Positions 22,351-34,202 of a DNA stretch of 64,000 nt are shown here, in pieces (positions within the stretch are counted from its first letter, which is position 1; each line of letters begins with the position of its first letter). This DNA comes from Juglans regia (Eukaryota > Streptophyta > Magnoliopsida > Fagales > Juglandaceae): NCBI RefSeq assembly GCF_001411555.2, contig NC_049910.1, positions 28,119,150 through 28,183,149 of the forward strand. Direction: 5' to 3'. A program made the position numbers and the translations under genes. The notes below the pieces were generated by a model that searched no databases, was not told the DNA's origin, and saw nothing but the letters and a program-made list of their open reading frames with translations.

Positions 22351-22926
22351 CACTATAAGAAATCAGGGCGACTTCAACGCCTAAAATTGTGGCAAAAGCT
22401 CCAAAAATGCTGCAAACACCCATTTTCCTCGATTTTTCATTCGCTGCATGTTCGATGAAATTAAAGCAACACTTCTCACCGATTTTGTCCATCGCAACTG
22501 TTCCAAAAAGAGACGAAAAAGACCTTTCCGTTTACCTTAAAATCGTTAATAAAAGTCAATTGCGGCGATATATTGTCACAAAAGGTAAATAATCACCGGA
22601 AAAGACTACTATTTCCCTGCTCTATAGCAATTATTACTGAGAAAACTTTTTGCGACGGTAATTGGTCGTTGCAAATACTCTAAAAATAGCTGTAAATAAA
22701 TATTTTCAACGATATTTATTGTTGTTGCCAAAAGGTTATGGGATCATAAGGACTTTTTGTGACTAACATTAATCGCCGCAATTATGCATTTCCATTGCAA
22801 ATAAAATTTTCTCGACAAAATTGGATTTTGGCGGGAAAAGCCTATTTGCAACATATGTTAATCGTCGCAAATTATTAGCAACAAAAAAAAGTTATTTTGC
22901 GGCGACAATAAAAGAAAATATTAGTG
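22351..22926. mobile_element. Small CACTA-like non-autonomous element
   Basis: It begins CACTATAAGAAATCAGGGCG, and its other end reverse-complements to CACTAATATTTTCTTTTA. Inside are many copies of the GCGGCGACAA, TCGTCGCAA and TTGCGACGG type in both orientations. The flanking triplets (GCT and AAA) do not match, so either the right end is mis-set or the TSD has decayed. There is no transposase frame. Confidence 0.5.
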
Positions 22927-23845
22927 AAACGTTTCATTAATATTCCAAACCATCAATCGAAGTATCATTATCCTTATGATATTGATACTTCCTTAAAGAA
23001 GTTAATCCACGTAAAGTAGATTTACTAAAATAAAAGTCACCGGAAATGGTCTTTGATAAAAGAAAAAGAAAATAGAAACTAAAACTCTAGCAAACAAATG
23101 TAGGAAGTGATAATCTATCCAGCAAACAAAAGTTAAATAGACACATCATTTATTTATATAACTAACCAGGTACATCAAAGAAAAAATCATCCACAAATCC
23201 TCCATGCATGGATACAGGTGATTATACTGAGCTAGCATTGAAGACATAAAAATTGAGGTGCCATGTATTTAGTCCTAATCAACACCACCTCTTTCTAGAT
23301 GCACTACTATACAGTATCCATCTACATGACACAACTGATTTCAAACCCAGATTAATCATAACATAAAATATTTTATTATTATTTGTAATGCATCTCATGC
23401 TTCCTGATTGGATCTCCAAAATTAAAAGCAGATTTTGACATGCTGCAAACTGGGATAGCCCATGCATTTAAACCATACATGCTGACTGGATGTGAGTGAT
23501 TGGTAGTGTCATACACATTCACTAAGTGTTTGCCTGTTTACTAGCAAAGCAGTTGAAGCTTGCAACCCACAGGTGATCCAACACCAAATACTCCACTAGC
23601 CTGAAAGGAGCAATACAACCCCCTTATATGTAATCCCTTATAGAGTTCAACAGGCAGTTTTGAATAATTAAGAAGTGGTAGCAACCAGGTTTTGCGCAAG
23701 GTTCAAAAATTTCCATATTAAGTAAATCACCATTTGAACTAACCTATACGTAAGATACATCACCTACATGCAAAAATAAATTATTGTAGGGGGACTCATG
23801 ACATCACTTGTTCATGAGTATTCCACTAGCACGAAGACTGCGTCC
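22927..23845. other. Unassigned intergenic DNA
   Basis: No gene, repeat or element boundary recognised. The frame at 23279-23467 (minus, 62 codons) has no features. Confidence 0.4.
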
Positions 23846-23848
23846 AAC

Positions 23849-24150
23849 CACTACAAGAAATTTGACTTCTTGGGACGAAATTTGTTAGGGACGAATTTAG
23901 TTTCCAAAAATGCCTAAGCTACGAAATTCGTTCGAACGAAAAACTATCCATTCGAACAAAATATTTTGTGACGAACAAAATCGTCTCAAAAAAAGAAAAC
24001 CATTCGAACGGAACAAAATAGATTCAAACATGGAATTAATGCTCGTTCGAACAGTATATAATCTGTTTGAATAATAATATTGGCCAGGAAATTAATTTAT
24101 TTTTCCTGCGGAAAGTTAATAACCATTCGAACTAAAATTTATTTGTTCGA
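23849..24150. repeat. CACTA left terminus with TTCGAAC subterminal repeats
   Basis: After the CACTACAAGA terminus, ATTCGAAC or GTTCGAAC-like motifs recur about every 20-50 bp (for example near 23930, 23953, 24003, 24049 and 24122). These are probable binding sites for the element's own TNPA-like protein, by analogy with En/Spm. The same motif is dense at the other end. Confidence 0.8.
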
Positions 24151-24523
24151 ACATAAATTTTTTCAATTAATTTTTTTATTAGTATGGATTTGTGCATATA
24201 TTTTTCCCATTAATTTGTTATCATTTTCAAAATATACAAATGTGTATATATTATATATTATGATTTGTAGTGAGTTAAAATATTTATAAATTCATAAATT
24301 AATTTTATGTAATTAACTTCAAACTTTATAATTATTTTTTTGTGTTAAATTTATATAAATATAACTTTAAAGATAGTATCATTTTTTATATTATCATGAA
24401 CAACAAGTAAAATAAAAAAAATAAACCAAGTTGTAAAGACAAAAAATAAAAACCATCCATTAATTACATCTCAAATATATAATGTTCAATACAATATAAA
24501 AAGAAAAGCAATAACTAAAACGA

Positions 24524-25611
24524 TCATTGGATCCTTAGTAGATCAACATTCTCTTTCAACATTTTAATAGATCCTTCCACATCCCTAAGCTTCTGCATGA
24601 TGGCCTTAACGAACTCCACAAATAGAGCTCGTACCTGATCCAAAGTAGCCCCAGGAGGCTGTCTCTCAACAGCAGCAACAACAGCACTACTAGAAGTTGG
24701 ATCTGTGGGAGGATCACTAGGCTGTTCTAGTGCAGCCTTCCGCATGTGCCCTTGCTCTTGTTGAATGTGATCTTGTTAAGGGGTCCCATCTATAGAGACC
24801 TCCGCTCTATGGCCAACACTATAACCCTTGATTGGAGTAAGAGGTTAGATATCAGCAGTGCAAATGGTAGACTACCTCCATTGGAAAATCGTGACTCCAA
24901 TCGAATGCAGATGAATAAATACAATGCCAATCAATGGGATCCCCCAGTGCTATCTGCAGCAAAAATCTGGCTCGATCGATCCCGAAATCAGTCTTGTGTT
25001 TTTTTGGATCGATGTTATAGCCAACAATCAAATTAAGCATTCTAAAAAATGCTATACAATTGGCCTGTCGGATCACCTTACTCCCATCATATGGAGGAGC
25101 CGATGGGTCTTGCACTAGTTGATGCACTTGATTGTCTGTGAGACCATCATCAGGTAGATCCTTATCTTCACTACTATCCGAACTAGCATCCGAATCTACA
25201 TTTGGGGCTAGCGTGGAGGATGCGGCTGGTGTGTCCCCGTATAACCGTTGTAGGATATGCGTCGGCCACGCGCGGGATGTCAAGGAACTTAACAATAATG
25301 TAGGGAGAGAAATTAATACTCACTCCCCGGACCGATTGGGTGTAGAACAGAGCATCAACAATAAGTACTCCCATGGCAGGGTAGAACTCACCGACCATCT
25401 TTGGATATGTAGTCCCCTACTGCTCACAGATCGGTATCCATCTCTGCTCGGTGAAGATGGATTGTATGCTCCATCCCTCCCATGAAAGATTGGAAAAATA
25501 AGACAAAATGACTGGATGCTTGACAAGTATCGGCCTTGTCTCCTGAGCATGAGCTGCTCCACTACTTTGGCTGGGCTGATTTCTCGCACGTTTTCTTCCC
25601 CTGGATGCCAT
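24524..25611 (-). pseudogene. Putative plant transposon protein (Transposase_32-like) inside the CACTA, broken
   Basis: The minus strand reads MASRGRKRARN at 25611, then WEGWSIQSIFTEQRW, one in-frame TAG, then MVGEFYPAMG, VRGVSINFSPYIIVKFLDIP, and after a frame change near 25250 a Ser/Asp-rich linker. Next come FFRMLNLIVGYNIDPKKH, DFGIDRARFLLQIALGDPI, a further break near 24850, and a C-terminal piece with ALFVEFVKAIMQKLRDVEGS. The order (basic N-terminus, FY...VRG...F...FL, NI.P...D.A..L, Pro-rich spacer, coiled C-terminus) is that of the plant proteins annotated as putative plant transposon protein (PF20167). Their biochemical role is unknown. It points away from the Transposase_24-like gene at the other end. 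Confidence 0.65.
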
Positions 25612-27446
25612 TGATATACTATTTAACTGTAAGGAATGTAAGAATAATATTTAAATTATATTATTGAACAATTATAGTATTATGAAATGAATTGAAATAA
25701 TTTGTTCGAACGGTACATATTCTGTTCGAACTAGTCAAATCTATTCGAATGGACTGTTCTGTTCGTTCGAACCGGTAAAATTTGTTCATTCGAATGAATT
25801 TATGTTGTTCAAATAGAAATAATTTTGTTTGGCAACTAAGCCTTCGAACTGACTATAGTTAGATTGAACAGGAAGAAGCCAAACAACCATGGTTAAGTCA
25901 ACTCAGCCCCGAACTGAAAAACTTCCTATCTACATGTTATCCTTTGTTTTAATCGGTATATATGATTAAGGAGTGAAGCCCAATCATTTCTACCGATTAT
26001 TTTGATGTTATTTCTACGGGATACATCAAAATGGGTGGATTTCGAATTCGAAATCCATACCCCCAAACGCAACCCATTCGTGCAAAAAACTAAACAATAG
26101 AGGTGGAGAGTTGACCCATACCTCTTAGAAGTTCAAATGTGGAGTTGCTATGGCGATTGAGTGGCGGTTTTCACGGCAAAGATAAGGGAAAAACTCGGAG
26201 GCTCTCAGTGGTTGTTGGTTAGAATGAGAGAGTTTTGTGGAATTGTATTCAAACTACCTCTATAATGACTGTGGCGTCTCGTTCGAACTAGATAAATATC
26301 CATTCAAACGGTTATTATATTAATATATTTATAATTATATTACTAATAGTAGTATATAATAATACTAATATTACAAAGTACAAAAGTATAAAAATAAAAC
26401 TAATAATAGTATTATAATACTTGTAATTAATATATTTAGTATATATAATTACAATAGCATAATTATATAGCTACTATATCTAAGTTATGATAACTATACT
26501 CGTATAGTTTATATAATATTATAACACTAACTATAGTTACTAGTTATATAACTACTGTGTAAGTATTATATATAGTTACTATATAGTTATAGTAGTTATT
26601 AACTATATATAGTAGTTATTTGGTTATATAGCTACTATATATAGTGTAAGTATTATATATATAGTTGCTATATAGCTATATCTATTATAAGTTATGATAG
26701 TTATCATAACTTATAATAGATATAGCTATATAGCAACTATATATATAATACTTACACTATATATAGTAGCTATATATAGCAATAACTACTGTATCTATAT
26801 TTATATTAATTATATTAACTTGTATAGTTATCATAACTTATAATAGATATAGCTATATAGTAACTAAGATCTTTTATATTATTCATCAAGATTTCTAAAT
26901 CAAGTCTCAAATTATATTATGTACATTTTAACTTATACAAATCACGAAAGCCAGTATCATGAGCATAATAATTATCCATCTTAAAGTATTCAAAATTAAA
27001 CAGCAATTAAAATAGCAATATAAAAGGTAGATTAATAAAGGTTTGATAACATATTCACATTTCATAATCCAATTTAATTTTGTTTTGAGAAAGAAGAGCA
27101 GAAGTGATGAACAATGGTTTAATGCTGGTGGATTGTCACTTTGTGAAATAAAATTTCGGAGACTTTCTTGAAGGGGAAGAGGAAGGAGAAGAGGTTCGGG
27201 TCCGTAATATTACTACCATAGTGAGAACCATTTTGGGAGTGTGGTGATTTTTTGTAATTTGTCAAAATGAAGGAACTATGAATGACGCAAATTTTTATTT
27301 TATTTTAGAAACATTTTTGTCCATACTTGCTGGTAATCATAGTAATCATAATAAGGAGGATCATAAGGGTGAGAGAACTTTCTTGTTAAATAGGAATTTT
27401 TTCCCCATTATTCCAAAGTGAGAACCTGTTTAATGGTGACTTTATG
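25612..27446. other. AT-rich interior of the CACTA element
   Basis: Contains further TTCGAAC motifs at about 25700-25860, a strongly AT-rich stretch at 26290-26870 with TATAGTTAC-type repeats and a large palindrome. From 26870 to 27440 the DNA is featureless. No coding frame. Confidence 0.6.
26625..26776. repeat. Perfect palindrome, 75-bp arms with 2-base centre
   Basis: Positions 26625-26699 are the exact reverse complement of 26702-26776, with GT (26700-26701) at the centre. I checked this in 10-base blocks along both arms. The sequence is almost wholly A+T with scattered C/G that also pair. It lies in the CACTA interior. Confidence 0.95.
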
Positions 27447-27849
27447 TGTGGCACCCCCGACCCCCTTTAAATAAAAACACTGGGATCGAGACGCCCGGAT
27501 GGTGACAACACTGTCACGCATCCCAACGAAAGTGCCAAGTGTGTGTAGATACAACAGTGTACAAAATAACGCAGCAGATTAGTCAACTAAGTACTAGAAT
27601 TTAAATTCAATGTAAACATCAGTAGAGGTTTAATTAGTAGTTATACAGTCGTCCCAAAATTTTAAAATACAATGCATTAAAATAAAATAATGAAGCGAGT
27701 GATCCCAGATCACTCGTCGGGCGGAGCCGTCCCCTCAGGCTAGCCCTCATCCTCCTCTGCATCAAAATCTGCGTTACCAAACATGGTACCGCAAGTAAGT
27801 ACAAACCAAACAATCCTCAGGAATAAAATGCATTTTAGACAACCAACAT

Positions 27850-30226
27850 GTAACACCCGGACCCAAAAGTGGTATAGTTGGACTTTAGATTTTTATTTAT
27901 TTATTTATTGGAGCTTATTTTTTTTTAAGTTTTTATTTTACGAATTTGAGTAGTGATTTTCTTTTAATTTGGAGATCTTGGCCCCTTTTTTTTTTTTTAT
28001 TCTCCCTGCATGTTTAATTATTTATTTTTGTTTTTGTTTGTTTTCTTCTCATTTTCCGTCTATTTTTTTTCTTTACTCCCGTAGTTTTCCTCTCCCCACT
28101 CCATGCACACACACGGCACATCTGCGCGCACGTCTCTCTCTCGGCTCTCTGGGGTTTCTTTATTTATTTCGATCATCCTTTCATCTATTTTTTTTCTTTT
28201 GCCCGTTCTTCATCCTTAATAAAAAAAAGAAAACCTAGAGTGCTGCCTCTTCTTTTCACGCCTCTGCCTCCTTCACCATGAGCCCTTCCCCTTAGCGCAG
28301 CGGTGCAGCACCTGAACCACTGCCCCAAACCAGCCAAGCCCGTATCGCAACACAGTTTAACCCGTGGCGCCGCTGCATAGATCACCACTGCACCGTAGTG
28401 CAACGCGAAGGCAACCGCGCTGCATCCCAGCCACTGCCACGACCGAGCCCAGCCTGAAACACTCGAATCACATCCCGCACGATGGAAACCACCATGTTTG
28501 ACGTTGCTCTGCCTTGAACCTCCGCACCAAGCCGCTGATACGTTGGGACGTGAAGGACTCTGTTTTTGCACGCCGAAACAGGGGAAGCATCCCCATCGTG
28601 AGCCACTTCGTCAGCCCCTCAAACTTAAATTGTTTAAGTATTTTATCATGTTATTAAGTAAAGGTTTATTTTTAAGAGAAAACAATATTAGTGTATTGTT
28701 ATTTCTACATTTTAGATATATTTTAGTCTTTTTAATAATAGTTATGGTTTATTTTAAAATATTTTGGGATAATTATATTACTTAGTGTTAAGCTTCAATA
28801 GTTGTTTTCATTAGTAAATAGATCTGACTTTTAAATGTTTTAGTCATAGTATTAAATTAGCATTGACGATTTTAGAAAGTGATGATTGGTAATTTTAGGT
28901 TTTGAGGAATTAAATAGGTTATTTTATAAGCTTAGGATTAAATATCGAAATACGTGATTAATTGGAAATTTATGAGAATTACGTGATTATTTTATAGGTG
29001 ACGATTAATTATTGTTCGACGTCTTGAGGAATTCTGAAAAAGCTAAGAAGTCCAGGTAAGCGGGGTTCCTATGCTAGATTTTGCATTAAATAAAATGAAC
29101 TGAGGTCATTTTTGGAAAATATGCATGTTTTGTGAAGAAAAGAAATTTGAACTACCTCAGTTATTTGTTCTGCATTACTCATGAGATTCTGTTTAAGAAG
29201 AAAGTATTTTCTGTCATGACTGGTGTAGACATGAACTTATTTTTGACATTCTGTTTCTGAACTTTGAAAAAGAGAGCGAATATTAAATTTTGTGCATAAA
29301 TTTTGTTGTGATATGATTTTGTTCAGTACTCTGTTTGGATAAAATGTGATTTCTAAAAACCTTTGGCATGACTCTCTAATTCTGAATTTGATTATGTTTC
29401 CGCTCTGTTCAGTTACGGCCCTGCCACAGGTAATAATAGAGGATACGGCCCAACCACGGGTTACAATAGTGGATACGGCCCAACCACGGGTAATAATAGT
29501 GGATACGGCCCAACCATGGGTTACAATAGTAGATGCGGCCCAAGCACGGGTAATAATAGTGGATACGGCCCAACCACGAGTTATAATAGTGGATACGGCC
29601 CAACCACGGGTAATAATAGTGGATACAGCCCTGCCACGGGTTAGAGTAGTGGTCTCTGTTTGAGTGCACACCTTGGTGACAAAGTGTTTCATGTTCTGCT
29701 TGGCTATCCGCAGATGCCCAACCCAACTACGGTGATTATACATGGCCTCTGTTCTGATATGATGTTCTGATGATGATGATGATCATTTATGCTATGCCAA
29801 AGAATATTTTGAATGAAATTATTTCTAAATCTTCGCTCTGATATTTTGATAACATGTTCTGCTTCCGCACTTTGAAAATGAAAATGTTTTGTTCTGCATT
29901 CTGATTTCTGTAAATTCTCATGTTTATACACTGGTATATGTTCTCTGCTTACTGAGTTGTTGATAACTCACCCCTTATCTCCATATATTTTTCAGATGAT
30001 TTTGAATAGTCCAGCTAAGGATCAGGATTATGGAGCATCGGTGAGCTGATTATTTAAGCATAGTGGTTTACTCATAGAAGAATTCTGAGAAGTGGCGGAT
30101 TTTTATTGAGAGATTCTGTAGTATTCTGATGACTTTATATTTTAGCGTCTTTAAATATATTGATGAATTGTAAGTTTTAAGTTATAGGGAGTAACTCTTC
30201 GATCCCTGCGGGACCGGGGCGTTACA
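27850..30226 (+). repeat. Solo LTR C (family 2), nested in the element 2 LTR
   Basis: This 2377-bp unit runs from TGTAACACCCGGACCC to GGGACCGGGGCGTTACA, with perfect TSD CAACA at 27845-27849 and 30227-30231. From about 28640 onwards it matches solo LTR A. It contains an eight-unit minisatellite and the TGAGTTGTTGATAACTCA hairpin near 29957. No internal region remains, so the parent element inserted into the 3' LTR of element 2 and then recombined out. Confidence 0.94.
29414..29653 (+). repeat. 30-bp minisatellite in solo LTR C (8 units)
   Basis: Units start every 30 bp from 29414 (29414, 29444 ... 29624), with core TACGGCCCAACCACGGG. In one frame the array encodes GYGPTTGNNS-type decapeptides. 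Several other frames are also stop-free because the unit length is a multiple of three, so the long ORFs on both strands here are by-products of the repeat. Confidence 0.94.
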
Positions 30227-32048
30227 CAACATGCATGCACATGATAAAATATGCAATATCCTCAAAAAATGTCATTTTCCCCGAAAATGAATATTTCCAA
30301 CGAACGCCAAAATCCCAGTTGGCCAAAAATAATCCATAAGATATTTTCCCAGAAAATGGTTTACACAAAATCCAACTCACGCTATTTTCCCAGAAAATAG
30401 TCCATTTTTAACGTATGGACAATGATCTCCCCTATGGGTCATCCGCATACTCTGGCTTCATAGCGATGCCCACTTACGAGCCCAACACGTTCGTGGTAAA
30501 ACATCTACTACACAACGAGCAATGCCCAGTTCTGCGCCCAGCGCGTACGTGGCCAAGCATCCTCTAGTCCCCACCAGCAGAAGGACCACGAAGTCGGCTC
30601 GAGACCCTCTCGTCCGATCCCATTGTAGCCCGGCGACAATCCAGGGGACGTCACTCAGTATATTACGCTCCCGAATGACCAGAGGAGCTCCACCGAGATA
30701 ATACCCCATCTTGGCTTGGGGTTTGTGATACACACGCACCCAACAAATAGTTTCACATGAAAACCCAGTTTTCAATACCACATGAGCATGAATGCAATAC
30801 ACGAAAATCCAGTTTCCTTTACAAACATGAACATGCTTGAAATAATGAGATGTACACGTACGCACACTAATCCAAAACCATCAATAACCAAACCCAAACA
30901 AACAAATCAATCAACTCCGTTCCTCAGTCCATCCGACCCCCGAACTCATCAGACTCAGTCCAGCAAAACCAATCAGCAATTTAAATACAGTGTAATGTGT
31001 TAGTGCAAAAATACATAAAATTCACGAGAATTCTTTGGAAAATACTTACAGCGCCATATAATAATTTTTGGAGGATCACGGGTGCGCACGAAGTGGAAAA
31101 ACAGCTGTAGAACAGTGTAAAATATACTGTGGCCGTGGGTCACAGATACCCACTTTCCAACGGGTGCAAACGAAGACCCGAGATTGATAGGGTAGGGCTT
31201 AGGGATGTCGGTGAAGCTAGTGGTGATGGTGGTTGGCCGTGGGTGGCGGCGTAAAGGGTGGTTTAAGGCCAAAAATACCCAAAACGAAAAATGGAGTTGG
31301 ATGTGCTTTACCGGTGACGGATCGGAGGTGGGGTTGGGTCCAATGGGTTGCTAAGAGGTCGAGGATGAAGTGGTGAAGAAATGGTGGCCAATGGTGGTGT
31401 GATGGTGGCGCTGGAGTGAAGAGAAGGCCACGGCTTCTTGTGGCGCATGGAGGCTAACGGTGGCGCCGGAGGAGCTGAAATTGGAGGGGGAAGTTCGCCG
31501 GCGGGTGGGGAAGCTACTGGGCTAGGCGGTGTCGTGCACGGCGGCGCGACGGCGGTGGGCTGGGAGTGAGTGGCGGACGCACGGGAGAGAGAGAGTGAGA
31601 GAGTGTCGTGCGGTGGGGAGAAGAAAGGAGAGGAAAAAGAAAAAAGAAAAGAAAGAAGAAAGAAGAAAGAAAAAGAAAAAGGAAGAAAGAAAAAAGAAAA
31701 AGGAAAAATGTAGGGAAAGAAATGAGGTCCAATCCTCAAATCTTGGGTCACAAAGATGATCCAACTGAAACGATTTTAAAACAGCTAGTGAAATAAAATA
31801 TTTCAAACACAATGATTATAATTAAAATAAATAATTAAACCCGATTATAATTTAATTTAATTCGAGAAGAAATTTAAACACACAACAATAATTAATTTAA
31901 GAAAGCGCTCAAAAAAATAATTTTCGTAAACTAAAAATCATAAAAATAACCTAACTAAAATTTAATAATTATGAAGCAAGAGAATAAATTTTTGCATCAA
32001 TAAAATTAATTCATTCATTAAAAATACACTAAAATACGGGGTGTTACA

Positions 32049-32060
32049 TCCTCCCCCCTT
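32049..32060 (-). promoter_or_regulatory. Polypurine tract of element 2
   Basis: AAGGGGGGAGGA on minus, directly next to the 3' LTR and identical to the tract in element 1. Confidence 0.88.
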
Positions 32061-32156
32061 AAATAAAAATTTCGTCCTCGAAATTGGCAAGGTCTAACAT
32101 GAAACCAAGACAGGATCAAGATTTGATTGAGAAGATACAAGAACATACCATTATAG

Positions 32157-32510
32157 TCAATCAAACAAATCTGGATATTGCTCCCTTATGTCGGCTTCTC
32201 TCTCCCAAGAGAAATCTTGAGCCAAAGGATCACCCCATGCTACTTTCACCAAATGTATTGTCTTGGACCTTAATCTTTGCTCCTTCCAATCCACGATTTG
32301 TGTTGGGACAACTTCATAAGTAAGGTTAGGCTGTAGTTGAATGCGTTCGGGGTCAACAAAATGTGGCTCTTGCTGTCCAAAACTCTTCTTCAACGAAGAC
32401 ACATGAAACACATCATGAACATCCCAAAAATAATCCGGCAATGCAACTCTATAAGCAACAAGCCCAACCTTCTCTACGATCTGAAAAGGGCCAACATATC
32501 TTGGACTAAG
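32157..32510 (-). pseudogene. Integrase C-terminal tail and chromodomain (element 2)
   Basis: After the stop at 32514-32516 the same frame continues [10 protein letters not shown], then [13 protein letters not shown], and a chromodomain-like end: [40 protein letters not shown], stopping at 32157. The aromatic and acidic positions (V-D, W-G, S-W-E-E) fit chromodomains of Tekay-type integrases, which are thought to steer integration to heterochromatin. It is the same polyprotein as the upstream integrase, separated by one TGA that elements 1 and 3 share. Confidence 0.85.
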
Positions 32511-32513
32511 CTT

Positions 32514-33596
32514 TCATTTCTTACCAAAGCGCTTAACGCCTTTCATAGGAGAGACTTTAAGATAAGCCCAATCACCTTCTTCAAAGGATAAGTCTCTTCT
32601 TCTTGTATCTGCGTAACTCTTTTGGCAACTTTGCGCTTCAGCCATTTTCTTCCTTATAAACTGAACTTGCTCCTTCATCTCTTGAATTATCTCAGGCCCA
32701 AACAATTTGCTCTCGCCAATTTCATCCCAACATATGGGCGATCTACACTTCCTTCCATATAAAGCTTCATACGGGGCCATCTGAATGGAGGAATGAAAAC
32801 TGTTATTATAAGAGAACTCAATAAGCGGCAGGTGATTCTCCCAACTTCCTTGAAATTGCATGACACAAGACCGCAACATATCCTCCAGAGTCTGAATAGT
32901 ACGCTCTGATTGGCCATCCGTTTGGGGGTGATACGCAGAACTAAACTTCAACTTAGTGCCTAATGTTGCCTGCAAACTCTTCCAGAAATGGGACTTGAAT
33001 CGCGGGTCCCGATCTGACACGATACTCTTGGGTATTCCATGCAAACGCACTATCTCCTTGACATATATCCGAGTCAACTTACCCAAAGAGTCAGTATTAT
33101 TAATAGGCAAGAAATGGGCACTCTTGGTCAACCGATCCACAATCACCCAAATTGAGTTCTTCCCACTAGGTGTCCTCGGCAAACCTACGACAAAATCTAT
33201 AGAAATATCATCCCACTTCCACTCTGGAATTGGGAGAGGTTGAAGTCTACCAACAGGTCTCTGATGCTCAGCCGTCACTTGACGGCACGTGTCACATTTC
33301 TCGATAAACAAAGCTATGTCCAACTTCATTCCTTCTCACCAGAAATTTCTCTTTAAATCCCTATACATCTTTGTGCTTCCTGGATGAACCGAATAAGGAG
33401 CCGCATGAGCTTCTGCTAAAATCCGCTCTTTAAATTCTGAGTCACAGGGAATCACCTTGCGACCCTGAAACCGAAGAATACCATTTTTATCCAAGCTATA
33501 ATGCAAGGGTCCTCTAGACTTCCTGACTCTTTTTCTGATAGCTAGCAACTTTGGATCCTTCCTTTGGAGAGCCTTCAATTCTTCGAAATCCACCAC
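32514..33596 (-). pseudogene. Integrase (zinc-binding and catalytic core), element 2
   Basis: From 33596 the frame holds the H2C2 region: LAEAHAAPYSVHPGSTKMYRD, then an in-frame TGA where a Trp is usual (33336), then CDTCRQV. The DDE core follows: [60 protein letters not shown]. The catalytic Asp (IDF), Asp (SDRD) and Glu (QSER) are present. The GPY/F-side segment ends DLSFEEGDWAYLKVSPMKG. It would insert element cDNA into the chromosome. The frame from 33329 is intact for 271 codons, unusually long for so old a copy. Confidence 0.92.
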
Positions 33597-33626
33597 TCGG
33601 ACATCTAAAACTGAAGATAATAATTC

Positions 33627-34181
33627 CTATTGCTGCGAACTCTCAATAAGAAGTCTTCTCATTCCACAAAGGAGAGAGTCCACATCTGACGACTCCGCTT
33701 CATCCACTTGTTGCGACTTTCTACTCAAGGCGTCAGCGACTAAATTCGCCTTTCCTGGATGATACTTGATCTCACATTGGTAGTCGCTAATCAGTTCTAA
33801 CCACCGTCTCTGCCTCATGTTGAGATTCTTCTGAGTAAACAGATGTTTCAGGCTCTTGTGATCAGTATAAACTTCACAGGCTTCGCCATACAGATAATGC
33901 CGCCAAATCTTAAGAGCAAATACTATCGCCGCCAACTCCAAATCATGTGTGGGATAATTCCTTTCATGAATTTTCAACTGACGAGATGCATAAGCCACAA
34001 CCCGTTCTTCTTGCATAAGAACGCTTCCCAACCTGAATTTGGATGCATCACTAAAAATCATAAATGGTTTGTGGGGTTCTGGAAGTGCCAAACCAGGTGC
34101 CGTAGTCAATCTTCTCTTCAACTCTTGAAAACTTCTCTCACATTTGTCAGACCATACAAATTCAACATTCTTTCTCGTCAA
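33627..34181 (-). pseudogene. RNase H domain of pol (element 2)
   Basis: In frame with RT after one TGA (34201-34203): [19 protein letters not shown], then [68 protein letters not shown] and [15 protein letters not shown]. The catalytic acidic residues (SDAS, HDLE, YTDHKS, ADALS) are visible. It degrades RNA in RNA:DNA hybrids during reverse transcription. The frame ends in TAG at the QQ-stop, where CAG is the likely original codon. Confidence 0.9.
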
Positions 34182-34202
34182 GGTAGTGAGAGGTCCTGAT
34201 AG

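Larger units (their letters stand above)
27447..32048 (-). repeat. Element 2 3' LTR, split by solo LTR C
   Basis: Starts TGTGGCACCCCCGACC and ends CGGGGTGTTACA on plus. Without solo LTR C and one TSD copy it is about 2.2 kb, matching the other Tekay LTRs here. Its acidic micro-ORF has a TAG in the middle (near 27750). A homopurine run lies at 31618-31711. Confidence 0.92.

Noticed and set aside
23820..23848. Possible longer CACTA boundary to the left of 23849
   Set aside because: AAC flanks CACTACAAG exactly and is matched at 49304-49306. No alternative terminus gives a duplication.
29237..29743. 168-codon minus ORF over the minisatellite in solo LTR C
   Set aside because: A 30-bp repeat unit keeps any stop-free frame open, so ORFs appear in several frames. 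No start context or shared upstream frame.
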